Shown here: piece after piece, positions 1-10,859 of the stretch
How positions within the stretch are numbered: position 1 is the first letter of the stretch
Layout: each line of letters starts with the position of its first letter
DNA from: Caenimonas sedimenti
Lineage (GTDB): Bacteria > Pseudomonadota > Gammaproteobacteria > Burkholderiales > Burkholderiaceae_C
Direction: 5' to 3'
DNA length: 46,200 bases
Assembly (NCBI RefSeq): GCF_007833165.1
Contig: NZ_VOBQ01000030.1
Span: 1-46,200, forward strand
Program-made: the position numbers and the translations under genes
Notes under the pieces: generated by a model
What the model saw: the letters and a program-made list of their open reading frames with translations, nothing else
Databases searched by the model: none
What the model was told of the DNA's origin: nothing

Positions 1-1
1 G

Positions 2-127
2 CGTCGAGCCGCTTTGCCGCAGTGGAACCACTTCTACAACTGGCACCGACAGCACCATGGGATCGGCTGCAAACCGCCAATCTCCAGGCTCTCAGCTACA
101 AACAACCTCTTGACACTTCACACCTAG
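2..127 (+). CDS. Transposase C-terminus, IS481-like (partial, runs off window start)
   Basis: An open frame enters from the window edge and ends at a TAG at 125-127, giving 41 residues. The segment WNHFYNWHRQHHGIG resembles the end of DDE transposases of the IS481/IS3 type, where a YNxxRPH-like motif near the C-terminus is typical. The catalytic part lies outside the window, so activity cannot be judged. The stop is only 6 bases from the priA stop codon on the other strand, so the element ends directly beside priA without damaging it. The family is inferred from this short tail only. Confidence 0.6.
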   Translation, partial: RRAALPQWNHFYNWHRQHHGIGCKPPISRLSATNNLLTLHT

Positions 128-133
128 CGGACC

Positions 134-2182
<2,049 letters not shown>

Positions 2183-2546
2183 AAACGGCAGTTAGCCAGA
2201 ACAGTTCACGTGAGCTTGCGGAAAACCCGGTAAGTCGTTGATTCCAAAGCGCTTTGCCCCGCAACCCCAAAATGTGTGGATAACTTTGTTGATAGACCGC
2301 CTCCGCCGCCGCGCGAGGCCCGAGAAATCAAGGGCTTGGCTGCGTTGCCCGGAAAAAGCGCATTCAGCGAAAGCCAACAAAATCAACCACTTAGGAGCGC
2401 TACTGTTTTTGCAGCACGGCGGCCGCCGCGACGCCGGACTGGGTGCGCCGCAACACGCCTTTTGTGCATAAGTCAAGGCGCTGGCAAACTTTTTGCAGTC
2501 GCGTTGCCTAGGGTACTCCCTGATGACTGCTTGTTCACGACGGGGC
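2183..2546. other. Intergenic region between hemE and priA with one DnaA-box-like site
   Basis: This 364-base stretch has no convincing gene; the overlapping open frames have no ribosome site or recognisable protein. It contains TGTGGATAA at 2275-2283, a perfect match to the reverse of the DnaA box TTATCCACA. It is less GC-rich than the flanking genes and presumably carries the priA promoter on the minus strand. A single box does not make an origin. Confidence 0.5.
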
Positions 2547-3641
2547 TCAGCCGGCGCGCATGCGCATCGAATGCGAATGCACGGCTTCGACCAGCGCATG
2601 CACATGGTCAGGCGGTGTGTGCTGGCTGATGCCGTGGCCGAGGTTGAAGACATGGGTGGCGCCGCGGCCCGGCCCCTGGTGCGGCGGGCCGAAGTCCTCG
2701 AGCACGGCGATGGCCTGCTCGGCCACCTGCGCCGGGGGGGCAAACAGCGCGGCCGGATCAAGGTTGCCCTGCAGTGCCTTGCGCTCCCCAACGCGGGCGC
2801 GCGCGGCCCCCAGACTGGCGGTCCAATCGAGTCCCAGCACATCGCAATCGAGCTGCGCCATCGCATCCAGCCAGGGGGCGCCGCCCTTGGTGAAAACGAT
2901 GCGCGGGATCACCGCGCCAGCGTGGCTGCGCTTCAGCCCGGAAAGCACCTTCGAGGTGTAACCCAGGCTGAAATTCTGGAAGGCGCCATGGGCCAGCGCA
3001 CCGCCCCAACTGTCGAAAATCATCACCGCCTGGGCGCCCGCTTCGATCTGGGCGTTGAGGTAGGCCGTGACGGCTTCGGCGTTGATCGCCAGGATGCGGT
3101 GCATCAGGTCCGGGCGGCTGTACAGCAGGCTCTTCACGCGCCGCCAGTCGTCCGCCGAACCGCTGCCTTCGACCATGTAGCAGGCCAGCGTCCAGGGGCT
3201 GCCGGAGAAGCCGATCAGGGGCACCCGGCCATCCAGTGCGCGCCGGATCGACGCGACGGCATCGAACACATAGCGCAGCTGGTCCATGTCGGGCACCGCG
3301 AGCTTGGCGACGGCCGCCTCATCGCGCACCGTGTGAGCGAAGCGCGGGCCTTCGCCCTCGGCGAAGGTCAGGCCCAGCCCCATGGCGTCGGGCACCGTCA
3401 GGATGTCGGAGAAGAGGATGGCCGCGTCCAGCTTGAATCGCTCGAGCGGCTGCAGCGTGACCTCCGTCGCGTAGTCCACGTTGGTGGCCAGGCCCATGAA
3501 GCTGCCGGCACGGGCGCGCGTGGCCTTGTATTCCGGCAGGTAGCGGCCCGCCTGGCGCATCAGCCACAGCGGCGTATAGGGCGTGGCCTGCCCCAGGCAG
3601 GCCCGCAGGAAGGTGTCGTTCTGAAGGGGCGCGAAGCTCAT
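2547..3641 (-). CDS. hemE: Uroporphyrinogen decarboxylase
   Basis: HemE removes four acetate carboxyl groups from uroporphyrinogen III to give coproporphyrinogen III in cytoplasmic heme synthesis. The 364-residue protein carries the diagnostic RQAGRYLPEY motif at 29-38, whose arginines contact the substrate carboxylates, and has the length of the family. The ATG at 3641 (MSFAPLQND) was chosen because the frame extends 53 codons upstream with an Arg-rich sequence that would overlap the divergent gene at 3686. The two divergent starts are 44 bases apart, so their promoters must overlap. Confidence 0.97.
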   Translation of the reverse strand: MSFAPLQNDTFLRACLGQATPYTPLWLMRQAGRYLPEYKATRARAGSFMGLATNVDYATEVTLQPLERFKLDAAILFSDILTVPDAMGLGLTFAEGEGPRFAHTVRDEAAVAKLAVPDMDQLRYVFDAVASIRRALDGRVPLIGFSGSPWTLACYMVEGSGSADDWRRVKSLLYSRPDLMHRILAINAEAVTAYLNAQIEAGAQAVMIFDSWGGALAHGAFQNFSLGYTSKVLSGLKRSHAGAVIPRIVFTKGGAPWLDAMAQLDCDVLGLDWTASLGAARARVGERKALQGNLDPAALFAPPAQVAEQAIAVLEDFGPPHQGPGRGATHVFNLGHGISQHTPPDHVHALVEAVHSHSMRMRAG

Positions 3642-3685
3642 GCCGCGATTGTCGCAGGGCCCCTTGGCTATGATCGCCCGCACCC

Positions 3686-4780
3686 ATGGACGCCATCCTT
3701 TCGCAGGCGCGCACCTTCTTCCTGGAAGGTGTGGCGCACTACCAGGCCGGGCGCTTCGCCGAAGCCGAGGCCCGTTTCGCCGCCGCGCTGTCGCTGGCAC
3801 CGGGACGACCTTCAGTGCTCACCAACCTGGGCGCGGCGCGCCTGAAGCTCGGGCGTGCCGAAGAGGCGCTGGCCGACCTGGAACAGGCCCTGGCCAGCGA
3901 ACCGGACAACGCCGAGGCCCTGGGGCACGCGGGCACAGCGCTGGCCGAACTGGGCCGCAAGACCGCAGCCCTGGCGATGTTCGATCGCGCCCTGGCCGGG
4001 CAATCGGAGGCGCCGGCGATCTGGCTGCTGCGCGGCAGCGTCCTGAAGGAGCTGGGGCGTGCCGACGAGGCCGCGGAGTCTTTCCGAACTTCGCTGGCCC
4101 AGGGCGGCGACGCCGAGTTGAATGCCTTCTACCTCGCCGGCCTTGCGGCCGCACCGGCGCCCGAGGCCGCGCCGCACGGGTATGTCGAGGCGCTGTTCGA
4201 CGGCTATGCGCAGGAGTTCGACCAGCACCTGGTGGAGGCGCTGAAATACGACGCGCCGCGACGCCTGCTGGAACCGCTGGCGAAGCAGGGGCGGCACTTC
4301 CACGACGCCGTCGACCTCGGCTGCGGGACCGGTCTGTGCGGCCGCTGGTTGTGGCCGCTGGCCGACCGCATGACGGGCGTCGATCTCTCGCGCAACATGC
4401 TGGAGCGGGCGCGCACGCATGGCTGGTACGACGCGCTGGTGCAGGGCGACGTGCTGGCCTACCTGAAGCATCGCGAGCTGCCGCACGATGGCGTGGTGGC
4501 CGCCGATGTGTTCGTCTATGTCGGCGCGCTCGACGGCGTCTTCGGCGAATTGGAGCGCCTGATGCTTCCCGGCGGCTTGTTCTGCTTCAGCCTGGAGGAG
4601 TCCGCGCAGGCCGAGGTGGAACTGCGCGCCAGCCTGCGCTATGCCCATTCCGAGGGCTATGTGCGGCGCCTGGCCGATGCGCACGGTTTTCGCGTCACGC
4701 GGATCGAGCGGCACCCCGTGCGCGAGGACCAGGGCGTGCCCATTCCGGGCCTCTTCTGCTGGCTGGAGCGCGTCGCGTAG
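3686..4780 (+). CDS. TPR-repeat SAM-dependent methyltransferase
   Basis: A 364-residue two-domain cytoplasmic protein. Residues 1-140 form about four tetratricopeptide repeats (for example the segments at 10-40, 44-74 and 78-108). Residues from about 165 onward form a class I methyltransferase domain with motif I VDLGCGTGLCG at 209-219. The segment YDALVQGDVLAYL fits the later SAM-fold strands. This architecture is common in beta-proteobacteria, but the substrate is unknown; TPRs suggest that a protein partner guides it. It is divergent from hemE and convergent with metY, with an inverted repeat directly after its stop. Confidence 0.85.
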   Translation: MDAILSQARTFFLEGVAHYQAGRFAEAEARFAAALSLAPGRPSVLTNLGAARLKLGRAEEALADLEQALASEPDNAEALGHAGTALAELGRKTAALAMFDRALAGQSEAPAIWLLRGSVLKELGRADEAAESFRTSLAQGGDAELNAFYLAGLAAAPAPEAAPHGYVEALFDGYAQEFDQHLVEALKYDAPRRLLEPLAKQGRHFHDAVDLGCGTGLCGRWLWPLADRMTGVDLSRNMLERARTHGWYDALVQGDVLAYLKHRELPHDGVVAADVFVYVGALDGVFGELERLMLPGGLFCFSLEESAQAEVELRASLRYAHSEGYVRRLADAHGFRVTRIERHPVREDQGVPIPGLFCWLERVA

Positions 4781-4810
4781 GCTGGGGTGAGCCCGCAGGC
4801 GAACCCCAGC
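4781..4810. terminator. Inverted repeat between convergent genes, possible bidirectional terminator
   Basis: Perfect 8-base arms GCTGGGGT (4781-4788) and ACCCCAGC (4803-4810) enclose a 14-base loop with further short pairing. It starts immediately after the methyltransferase stop codon and sits 12 bases from the metY stop on the other strand. There is no T-tract on either side, so a simple intrinsic terminator is uncertain; it could also be a dispersed palindromic repeat. Confidence 0.5.
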
Positions 4811-4822
4811 GGCCCGTGCGCG

Positions 4823-6145
4823 TCACACCGCCTTGCGCAGGGCCTGGTCAACGTCCCAGAGGATGTCTTCCACATCCTCGATGCCGACCGACAGGCGGAT
4901 CATGTCCGGCCGCACCCCGGCGCGCGCGAGTTCCTCCTCGTTCAGCTGACGGTGCGTGGTCGATGCCGGGTGGATCACCAGCGTCTTCGCGTCGCCGATG
5001 TTCGCGAGGTGGCTCAAGAACTCGCAGGCGTCGATGAAGCGTTCGCCGGCGCGCGCCGCGTCACCGGCGCGAATGCCGAAGGTGAGGATGCCCGACGCAC
5101 CGGGACCCCCGTCGACCGGGCGGAACTGCTTCTTCGCCAGCGCGTGATGCGGTGAACCCGGCAGGCCGGGATAGTTCACCCAGCCCACCAGCGGGTGCTC
5201 GCTCAGGAATTCGGCGACGCGCAGCGCATTGCGGCAATGCGCCTGCATGCGCAGGTGCAGCGTTTCGATGCCCTGCAGGATCAGCCAGGCATTCAGCGGG
5301 GACAGCGTGGCACCGAAGGTGCGGTTCACCTCCATCCGCGCCTTCATCGTGTAGCCGAAGTCGCCGAAGGTTTCGTAGAACTTCACGCCGTGGTATGCGC
5401 GGCTGGGTTCCAGCATCTCGGGAAAGTTCTTCGCCGCGAGCCCGCTGCCCCAATCGAACTTGCCCGACTCGACCACGACGCCCGCCATGGTCGTGCCGTG
5501 GCCGCCCAGGTACTTGGTGGCGCTGTGCACCACGATGTCGGCACCGAAAGCAAACGGATTGCAAAGGTAAGGCGAGGCCACGGTGTTGTCGATCACCAGC
5601 GGCAGGCCATGCTCGTGCGCGATCTGCGCGACGGGCTCGATGTCGAACACGTTGACCAGCGGATTGCCCAGCGTTTCGCCGTAGACGGCGCGGGTGTTCG
5701 GGCGGATCGCCTTCCGGAAATTCTCCGGGTCCTCCGGATCGACGAACGTCGTCTCGATGCCGAGCCGCGAGAAGCCGATCCCCAGCTGGCCGACGGTGCC
5801 GCCATAGAGCGTCGATGCCGCCACGATGTGGTCGCCGGCCTTCAGGATGGCCAGCAGGGCCGTCATCTGCGCCGCCATGCCGGTGGCACAGGCCAGCGCC
5901 GCGCGGCCGCCTTCCAGCGAGGCCACACGCTCTTCCAGCACCGCCACCGTTGGGTTGCTGATGCGGCTGTAGACATTGCCGAAGGTCTGCAGGTTGAACA
6001 GGCTGGCGGCGTGCTCCGCCGAGTCGAAGACGAAGCTGGTGGTCTGGTGGATGGGGGTCGCGCGCGCGCCGGTCACCGGGTCGGGGATGGCGCCCGAGTG
6101 AATCGCTCGCGTGCCGAAGCCGTATTCGTGGTCTTGGTCGGCCAT
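4823..6145 (-). CDS. metY: O-acetylhomoserine sulfhydrylase (aminocarboxypropyltransferase)
   Basis: This PLP enzyme makes homocysteine from O-acetylhomoserine and sulfide in methionine synthesis. The 440-residue protein has the Cys/Met-metabolism fold: YSRISNPT at about 59-66, the ATGMAA region near 87-92, the IDNT segment near 185-188, and the PLP lysine K211 in SATKYLGGHGTTMAG. The length (about 430-440) and the region after the lysine fit the sulfhydrylase group better than cystathionine gamma-synthase (about 390). Its start is 4 bases after the stop of the CoA-binding protein gene, so the two are almost certainly co-transcribed. Confidence 0.93.
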   Translation of the reverse strand: MADQDHEYGFGTRAIHSGAIPDPVTGARATPIHQTTSFVFDSAEHAASLFNLQTFGNVYSRISNPTVAVLEERVASLEGGRAALACATGMAAQMTALLAILKAGDHIVAASTLYGGTVGQLGIGFSRLGIETTFVDPEDPENFRKAIRPNTRAVYGETLGNPLVNVFDIEPVAQIAHEHGLPLVIDNTVASPYLCNPFAFGADIVVHSATKYLGGHGTTMAGVVVESGKFDWGSGLAAKNFPEMLEPSRAYHGVKFYETFGDFGYTMKARMEVNRTFGATLSPLNAWLILQGIETLHLRMQAHCRNALRVAEFLSEHPLVGWVNYPGLPGSPHHALAKKQFRPVDGGPGASGILTFGIRAGDAARAGERFIDACEFLSHLANIGDAKTLVIHPASTTHRQLNEEELARAGVRPDMIRLSVGIEDVEDILWDVDQALRKAV

Positions 6146-6149
6146 GGTT

Positions 6150-6626
6150 TCAGTAGAACAGCTGGCGCGGGCGTTGCGCGGAGATGACCTTGGTGTTGAC
6201 GCCGGCCCAGTTGAGCCCGCCGAACAGCCGCGCGTGCTCGATCTTCACGCAGCGGTCCATCACCACGTCGAGGCCGGCCGCGCGGGCCATTTGCGCCGAC
6301 GGTTCGTCGACGACGCCGATCTGCAGCCACAGGCATTTCGCACCGATGGCGATGGCTTCCTGCGCGATCGGCGGGATGTCCTCGCTGCGGCGGAAGCAGT
6401 CGACCATGTCGATGGCGTGGTCCTGCGCGGCGGCGGTCACGCTGGGGTAGCAGCGCTCCCCCAGGATCTCTTTCGCACTCGGGTTCACCGGCACGATGCG
6501 GTAGCCATGGGCCTGCATGTACTTGGCGGCAAAGAAGCTGGGGCGGTGCCATTGCGGCGACAGGCCCACCACGGCGAGGGTGCGGCAGGTGCCGAGGATG
6601 CGGCGCAGTTCGCTGATCGTGCTCAT
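6150..6626 (-). CDS. CoA-binding domain protein (YccU-like)
   Basis: A 158-residue cytoplasmic protein of the CoA-binding (Rossmann-like, succinyl-CoA-ligase-type) family. Visible family segments are LAVVGLSPQWHRPSF near the N-terminus, YRIVPVNPSA, and a late stretch ending in VVMDRCVKIEH. The ATG at 6626 (MSTISELRR) was chosen over a longer reading that adds 49 Cys/Ser-rich residues. Members are thought to bind CoA or nucleotides, but no reaction is established. It immediately precedes metY, with 4 bases between stop and start, which hints at a link to sulfur or methionine metabolism by context only. Confidence 0.85.
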   Translation of the reverse strand: MSTISELRRILGTCRTLAVVGLSPQWHRPSFFAAKYMQAHGYRIVPVNPSAKEILGERCYPSVTAAAQDHAIDMVDCFRRSEDIPPIAQEAIAIGAKCLWLQIGVVDEPSAQMARAAGLDVVMDRCVKIEHARLFGGLNWAGVNTKVISAQRPRQLFY

Positions 6627-6764
6627 GCCGCAGTGTAAGCATGCGCTGAAAAAAGAGCGCTGCGCGACTTTTGCCCGGGATGCCAGGCATCTGGTCCGGA
6701 TGGACTGTGGACCGGTCGCGGGATGCCCGCTAGCATGGCTTCCCGCCTCCCCGGAAGGGCCGCC

Positions 6765-7139
6765 ATGCGACACGCCAAACTCTCTCTACTCTCCAGCGCA
6801 GTGGCACTCACGCTTGCCGTCGCGATGGTTCCCGGCATCGTCCAGGCGCAGCCGGACGGCCGCCCGGGCCCGTCGGGGCGGCGCGCCGAGGAGGCGTCGC
6901 GCGAAGTACGTGAGATCCGCCTGCGCATCCGGGAAGCTGGCGAGCGCATCGAGCGCGGCGAACGGCGCGGCCGCCTGAACGACCGCGAGGCCAGGCGCCT
7001 GCGCCGCGAGCTGCGGGAAGTCCGCGACCTGGAGGCCCGCATGAGCCGCGACGGCTGGGTGGACCGGCGCGAGCGCGAAGAGCTGTCCAGCCGCGTGCAG
7101 GAACTGCACCGGCACGTGACGAAGGAAATCCGGGACTAG
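6765..7139 (+). CDS. Small exported charged helical protein
   Basis: The 124-residue product starts with a clear signal peptide (MRHAKLSLLSSAVALTLAVA, cleavage likely after VQAQ near residue 29). The mature part is almost entirely Arg/Glu-rich and predicted helical, with heptad-like spacing such as REVREIRLRIREAGERIERG, which suggests a coiled coil in the periplasm. The ATG at 6765 is preceded by GGAAG at good distance and is preferred to one 42 bases upstream. I do not recognise a named family with certainty; similar small Arg/Glu-rich periplasmic proteins occur in the Burkholderiales. It is a single gene, convergent with the TauE exporter. Confidence 0.7.
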   Translation: MRHAKLSLLSSAVALTLAVAMVPGIVQAQPDGRPGPSGRRAEEASREVREIRLRIREAGERIERGERRGRLNDREARRLRRELREVRDLEARMSRDGWVDRREREELSSRVQELHRHVTKEIRD

Positions 7140-7170
7140 CGAGCGGGGCGGCGAGTGGCCTGGACCCCTC

Positions 7171-7965
7171 TCAGAGGTAGGTCCACAGCATTTTCGCCGC
7201 CAGTGCGTACAGCAGGCAGGCAAACACCCGGCGCAGGGTGGCGACCGGCAGGCGGTGCGCCGCCCGGGCACCGACCGGCGCCGTCAACACGCTGCCGGCC
7301 ACGATGCTGGCCAGGGCCGGGCCGTAAATGAATCCCGCCGTGAAAGGAGGAAGGCCGGGAACGTGCCAGCCGCTGATCGCATACCCAAGCGTTCCCATCA
7401 CCGCCACCGGAACCCCCAGTGCGGCACCGGTGCCGATGGCAGTGGTCATCGCAATGCCGCAGAACAGCATGAACGGCACCGTGAGGAAGGACCCGCCCGC
7501 TGACACCAGCCCGGAGATGACGCCGATGAGAAGCCCGATCGCGAACAGCGCGGGGGCGCCTGGCACGCCTCGCGCGGCAGAGGGCTTGCGGCCAAGCAGA
7601 ATCTGGGTTGCGCCCGCGAACACGATGACGCCGAAGGCCAGGGCAAGGACGCGCTGGGGGACCCAGGCTGACGCCATCGTTGCCACCAGCGTGCCGAGGA
7701 CCATGGCGGGGCTCAGCCGGCGCACCAAGGCCCAGTCGACGCCACCCAGGCGGTGATGCGTCCGCACGCTGGCGCTGGACGTGAACATGATGGAGGCCAT
7801 CCCCGTCCCCAGGGCCAGGTGCACCACGTGGTCTGGCGCGAACTGCTGGGCGGTGAACATCCACGCCAGCAAGGGGACCAGGGTCATCCCCCCACCGATG
7901 CCGAGCAAGCCGGCGAGAAAGCCGACCGAGGCACCGACGGCGAAGTAGAGGGGAATCCAGGTCAC
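7171..7965 (-). CDS. TauE/SafE-family sulfite/anion exporter, membrane protein
   Basis: A 264-residue inner-membrane protein with about eight hydrophobic segments and the family hallmark near the N-terminus, VGFLAGLLGIGGGMTLVPLL (about 14-33). A second glycine-rich copy follows mid-protein (ISGLVSAGGSFLTVPFM), reflecting the internal duplication of the family. TauE/SafE proteins export sulfite, sulfoacetate or related anions; the substrate here cannot be read from sequence. It lies convergent to the small exported protein gene and has no obvious operon partner. The next gene downstream of its start is on the same strand, 80 bases away. Confidence 0.9.
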   Translation of the reverse strand: MTWIPLYFAVGASVGFLAGLLGIGGGMTLVPLLAWMFTAQQFAPDHVVHLALGTGMASIMFTSSASVRTHHRLGGVDWALVRRLSPAMVLGTLVATMASAWVPQRVLALAFGVIVFAGATQILLGRKPSAARGVPGAPALFAIGLLIGVISGLVSAGGSFLTVPFMLFCGIAMTTAIGTGAALGVPVAVMGTLGYAISGWHVPGLPPFTAGFIYGPALASIVAGSVLTAPVGARAAHRLPVATLRRVFACLLYALAAKMLWTYL

Positions 7966-8045
7966 CGCCGGAGTATGAATGCCTCCGTCGCGTCAGCGCC
8001 GCCGCGCGAACGTGTCTGGCGACCCGGCGTCACCGGGCGCGGCGC

Positions 8046-8657
8046 TCAGGCCGCGCTCTTGTACTTGATGCTGCAGCCGTAAGGCCGCGTGGTGGCCGCA
8101 CTCACCGGCTTGCCGGCCAGTGCCTCGCCGAGGCCTTGCTTCACGTAGTTGGTGGCCTTCTTGATGTCGTCCGGATTGCTGGACGGAATGCTGTCGATGC
8201 CGCCGGCGTACACCAGCTTGCCTTGCGGATCGACGATGTACATGTGCGGCGTGGTGCGCGCGCCGTAGGCGCGGCCGGCCACGCCTTCTTCGTCCATCAG
8301 CGTGGCGGTCGGCGCCGACTTGCGCTCCTTCATCCAGGCGACCAGCTTGGCCGGCTCGAGGTAGTCGTAGGCGTCCTTCTCGGTGGAGTTGATCGCCAGC
8401 CACACCGCACCCTTGCTCATCGCATCCTGCTGCGTGGCAGCCATGTTGCCGCTGTTGTAGTGCTTCTTCACGTAGGGGCAGCCGGGGTTGGTCCACTCCA
8501 GCACCACGTGCTTGCCGCGATAGTCGCTCAGCTTCACGGTCTTGCCGCTCGCGTCCTTCAGCGTGAAATCGGGCGCGGGTTGCCCCACCGCGGGCGCGGC
8601 CTGCACGGCGGCGACCCAGGCGAGGGCAGAGAAGGCAAGCAAGGCACGACGCAGCAT
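8046..8657 (-). CDS. Exported redoxin/peroxiredoxin-like protein
   Basis: A 203-residue protein with an N-terminal signal peptide (MLRRALLAFSALAWVAAVQA) and an AhpC/TSA-type thioredoxin fold. VGQPAPDFTLKDASGK begins the fold, and a peroxidatic-like Cys60 sits in WTNPGCPYVKKHY. There is no CxxC pair; a second cysteine lies near the C-terminus (C195 in RPYGCSIKY) and might act as resolving residue, an inference. The ATG at 8657 is used because it begins the signal peptide. It lies 10 bases downstream of the dsbD-like gene, so it is probably a periplasmic client that receives electrons from that reductase. Confidence 0.85.
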   Translation of the reverse strand: MLRRALLAFSALAWVAAVQAAPAVGQPAPDFTLKDASGKTVKLSDYRGKHVVLEWTNPGCPYVKKHYNSGNMAATQQDAMSKGAVWLAINSTEKDAYDYLEPAKLVAWMKERKSAPTATLMDEEGVAGRAYGARTTPHMYIVDPQGKLVYAGGIDSIPSSNPDDIKKATNYVKQGLGEALAGKPVSAATTRPYGCSIKYKSAA

Positions 8658-8667
8658 GGCGGTACTC

Positions 8668-10806
8668 CTAGAGTTGGTTGATCGCAGCACGAACTTCATC
8701 CACACCCAGCACTTCCGACAGCACCACCGGGCGGCGGCCCTGCCGGTAGATGACGTACACCGGCACCCCGTTGCGCCCCAGCTGGGACAGCGCCGCGGTG
8801 ATGGCGGGGTCGCGGCGGGTCCAGTCCGCCCGCAACAAGGCGAAGTTACGCGATTCGAAGTCGCCCAGCACTGCCCCGTTCGACAGTGTGGTCTTCTTGT
8901 TGTACTGGCAGGTGACGCACCAGGCGGCCGTGAAGTCGACGAAGACGGGTTGGCCCGCTGCCAGCAGCTGGTCTACCCGGCCGGGCTCCCAGGGCTGCCA
9001 GCGGCCGCCGGCGGCAGCCTGCGGCGCCGCGGCCTGGCGCGTGATGGCGTCGCCGGTCGACCAGGCCAGCACGCCGAAGCACGCCAGCGCCAACGCGCCC
9101 AGGGCCAGCCGCGACCGGCCGCGCAGCGTGAACGCCCAGACCACCATGCTCAGCGCGACCAGCAAGCCCAGCAGCGCGCCGGCGCCGTCGATGCCGGCCT
9201 GCTGCCCGACCACCCAGACGAGCCAGGCGACGGTGGCGAACATGGGGAAGGCCATGAGGCGCCGGAACGTCTCCATCCAGGCGCCCGGCCGCGGCAGCGC
9301 GCGCGCGACGGCGGGCAGCCAGCTGGCGGCCAGGTACGGCAAGGCCATGCCCAGGCCCAGCGCCGCGAAGATGGCCAGCGCCAGGGGGCCGGGCAGCCCG
9401 ATCGCATAGCCGAGCGAAGCGCCCATGAACGGCGCGGTGCAGGGGGAAGCCACTGCCACCGCCAGCACGCCGGTCAGGAAGGAGTTGGCCACCGGATGCT
9501 TGGCCTCCAGCGTGGCCACGCTGCTCGGCAGCAAGCTGCCGAACTCGAAGACACCGGCGAGGTTGAGCGCGATCAGCGTGAACAGTGCCGCCAGCGTCGC
9601 GACCACCGCCGGCGACTGCAGCTGGAACCCCCAGCCCAGCTGCTCCCCGGCCGCCCGCAGGGCCAGCACCAGGGCGCCCAGGGCGACGAAGGAGACCAGC
9701 ACGCCGGCCGTGTAGGCCAGGCCCGCCACGCGGTGCCCATGGGTGTCGTCCGCGTGGCGCGTGAAGCTGACAACCTTGATCGCCAGCACCGGGAACACGC
9801 AGGGCATCAGGTTCAGCAGCAACCCGCCCAGCAAGGCCCCCACCAGCGCCGCGAGCAAGGTGATCGGCGGCGCACCTTGCGGCTGCGCCGCGTTGCCGCG
9901 CAGGGCGGCTTCGAGCGCAGGCGACACGGTCGCCGCGGCAGCCACCGTCGGCCAGGCGCCCAGCACCTTCAGCTCCGCCCGCCAGCCCTGGCTGCCGTCC
10001 GCCAGGACCACCGGCAGTGGATTCGGGCTGGCGCTGCGCTGGGCCGACAGGGGGATGCGCGCGGTCCACACCGCACCCTTCCACGCTTGCGTGAAGGGCG
10101 CCGCCGTTTCGATGACTTCAGCGGTCTCGGGGAAGAACTGCAGCGTCTTGCCGCGGGCCTGCACCGGCAGGTTCTGCACCGAGAGTTCGAGCGCCTGGCC
10201 GTCGATGCGGGCGTGGCTTTCCGGGACCCGGTCGCCCAGCGGCGCTGCGAGCGGCCGCGGCGCGGCCGCGAAGGCCGCGTCGAACGCGCCGCCATGCAGG
10301 GCCGTCGTGCTGCGTGCCGGCAGCTTGAGCATGAACTCGCCGTCCTCCGGGATGCATTCCTTCTTGCACACCAGCCAGTTGGCCTTGAGCTTGATCTCGA
10401 CGTCGCCCGCCAGCACCGAAGGCTTGAACTCGGGCGTGATCGTGAGCGGCACCGGCAGCAGGACCGTGCCTTCGTAACCGTAGTTGGCCAGCGTGCCGAT
10501 CGGGATCTTCTTGGGCAGCGGCCACTGGATGTCGCCCGCGACCACGCCGCGCGGCAGTTTCCACTCCAGCTGCGTCGGCAGGCCGGAGTCACCCGAATTC
10601 TTCCAGTAGGTGTGCCACTCGGGCTGGTGCGCCAATTGCAGGCCGACCCAGACCGGCTTGCCCGGCTGCAAGCCCTCCGGCGCGTGGGCCAGCAGTTCGG
10701 CGCGCACCCGCTCGGTGGTGACCACGGCCTTGCCCTGGGCGGCCGCGCCCAGCGGCGCCAAAACAAGGGCCAGCGCAGCCGCAGCCAGGAAACGGGGGAA
10801 ATGCAT
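8668..10806 (-). CDS. dsbD: DsbD-family protein-disulfide reductase
   Basis: A 712-residue inner-membrane electron relay that moves reducing power from cytoplasmic thioredoxin to periplasmic thiol proteins. All three modules are visible: a signal peptide and periplasmic domain with the C147/C151 pair (WLVCKKECIPE); a transmembrane core with MPCVFPVL and SPCTAPFMG cysteines; and a C-terminal thioredoxin domain with CVTC in AAWCVTCQYNKK. The architecture is closer to ScsB-like long DsbD proteins than to E. coli DsbD. The start MHFPRFLAAA at 10806 gives a good signal peptide. It is followed 10 bases later by the redoxin gene and preceded by the alaX-like gene 53 bases upstream. Confidence 0.93.
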   Translation of the reverse strand: MHFPRFLAAAALALVLAPLGAAAQGKAVVTTERVRAELLAHAPEGLQPGKPVWVGLQLAHQPEWHTYWKNSGDSGLPTQLEWKLPRGVVAGDIQWPLPKKIPIGTLANYGYEGTVLLPVPLTITPEFKPSVLAGDVEIKLKANWLVCKKECIPEDGEFMLKLPARSTTALHGGAFDAAFAAAPRPLAAPLGDRVPESHARIDGQALELSVQNLPVQARGKTLQFFPETAEVIETAAPFTQAWKGAVWTARIPLSAQRSASPNPLPVVLADGSQGWRAELKVLGAWPTVAAAATVSPALEAALRGNAAQPQGAPPITLLAALVGALLGGLLLNLMPCVFPVLAIKVVSFTRHADDTHGHRVAGLAYTAGVLVSFVALGALVLALRAAGEQLGWGFQLQSPAVVATLAALFTLIALNLAGVFEFGSLLPSSVATLEAKHPVANSFLTGVLAVAVASPCTAPFMGASLGYAIGLPGPLALAIFAALGLGMALPYLAASWLPAVARALPRPGAWMETFRRLMAFPMFATVAWLVWVVGQQAGIDGAGALLGLLVALSMVVWAFTLRGRSRLALGALALACFGVLAWSTGDAITRQAAAPQAAAGGRWQPWEPGRVDQLLAAGQPVFVDFTAAWCVTCQYNKKTTLSNGAVLGDFESRNFALLRADWTRRDPAITAALSQLGRNGVPVYVIYRQGRRPVVLSEVLGVDEVRAAINQL

Positions 10807-10859
10807 TGCAGTGGTGGAGCTCAGCGGTGGGCCGGAAGTTCCGGCCGCAGCGCGGTTGT

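Noticed and set aside
2183..2546. Replication origin or DnaA-controlled site
   Set aside because: Only one perfect DnaA box (2275-2283) was found, with no box cluster and no dnaA or dnaN nearby.
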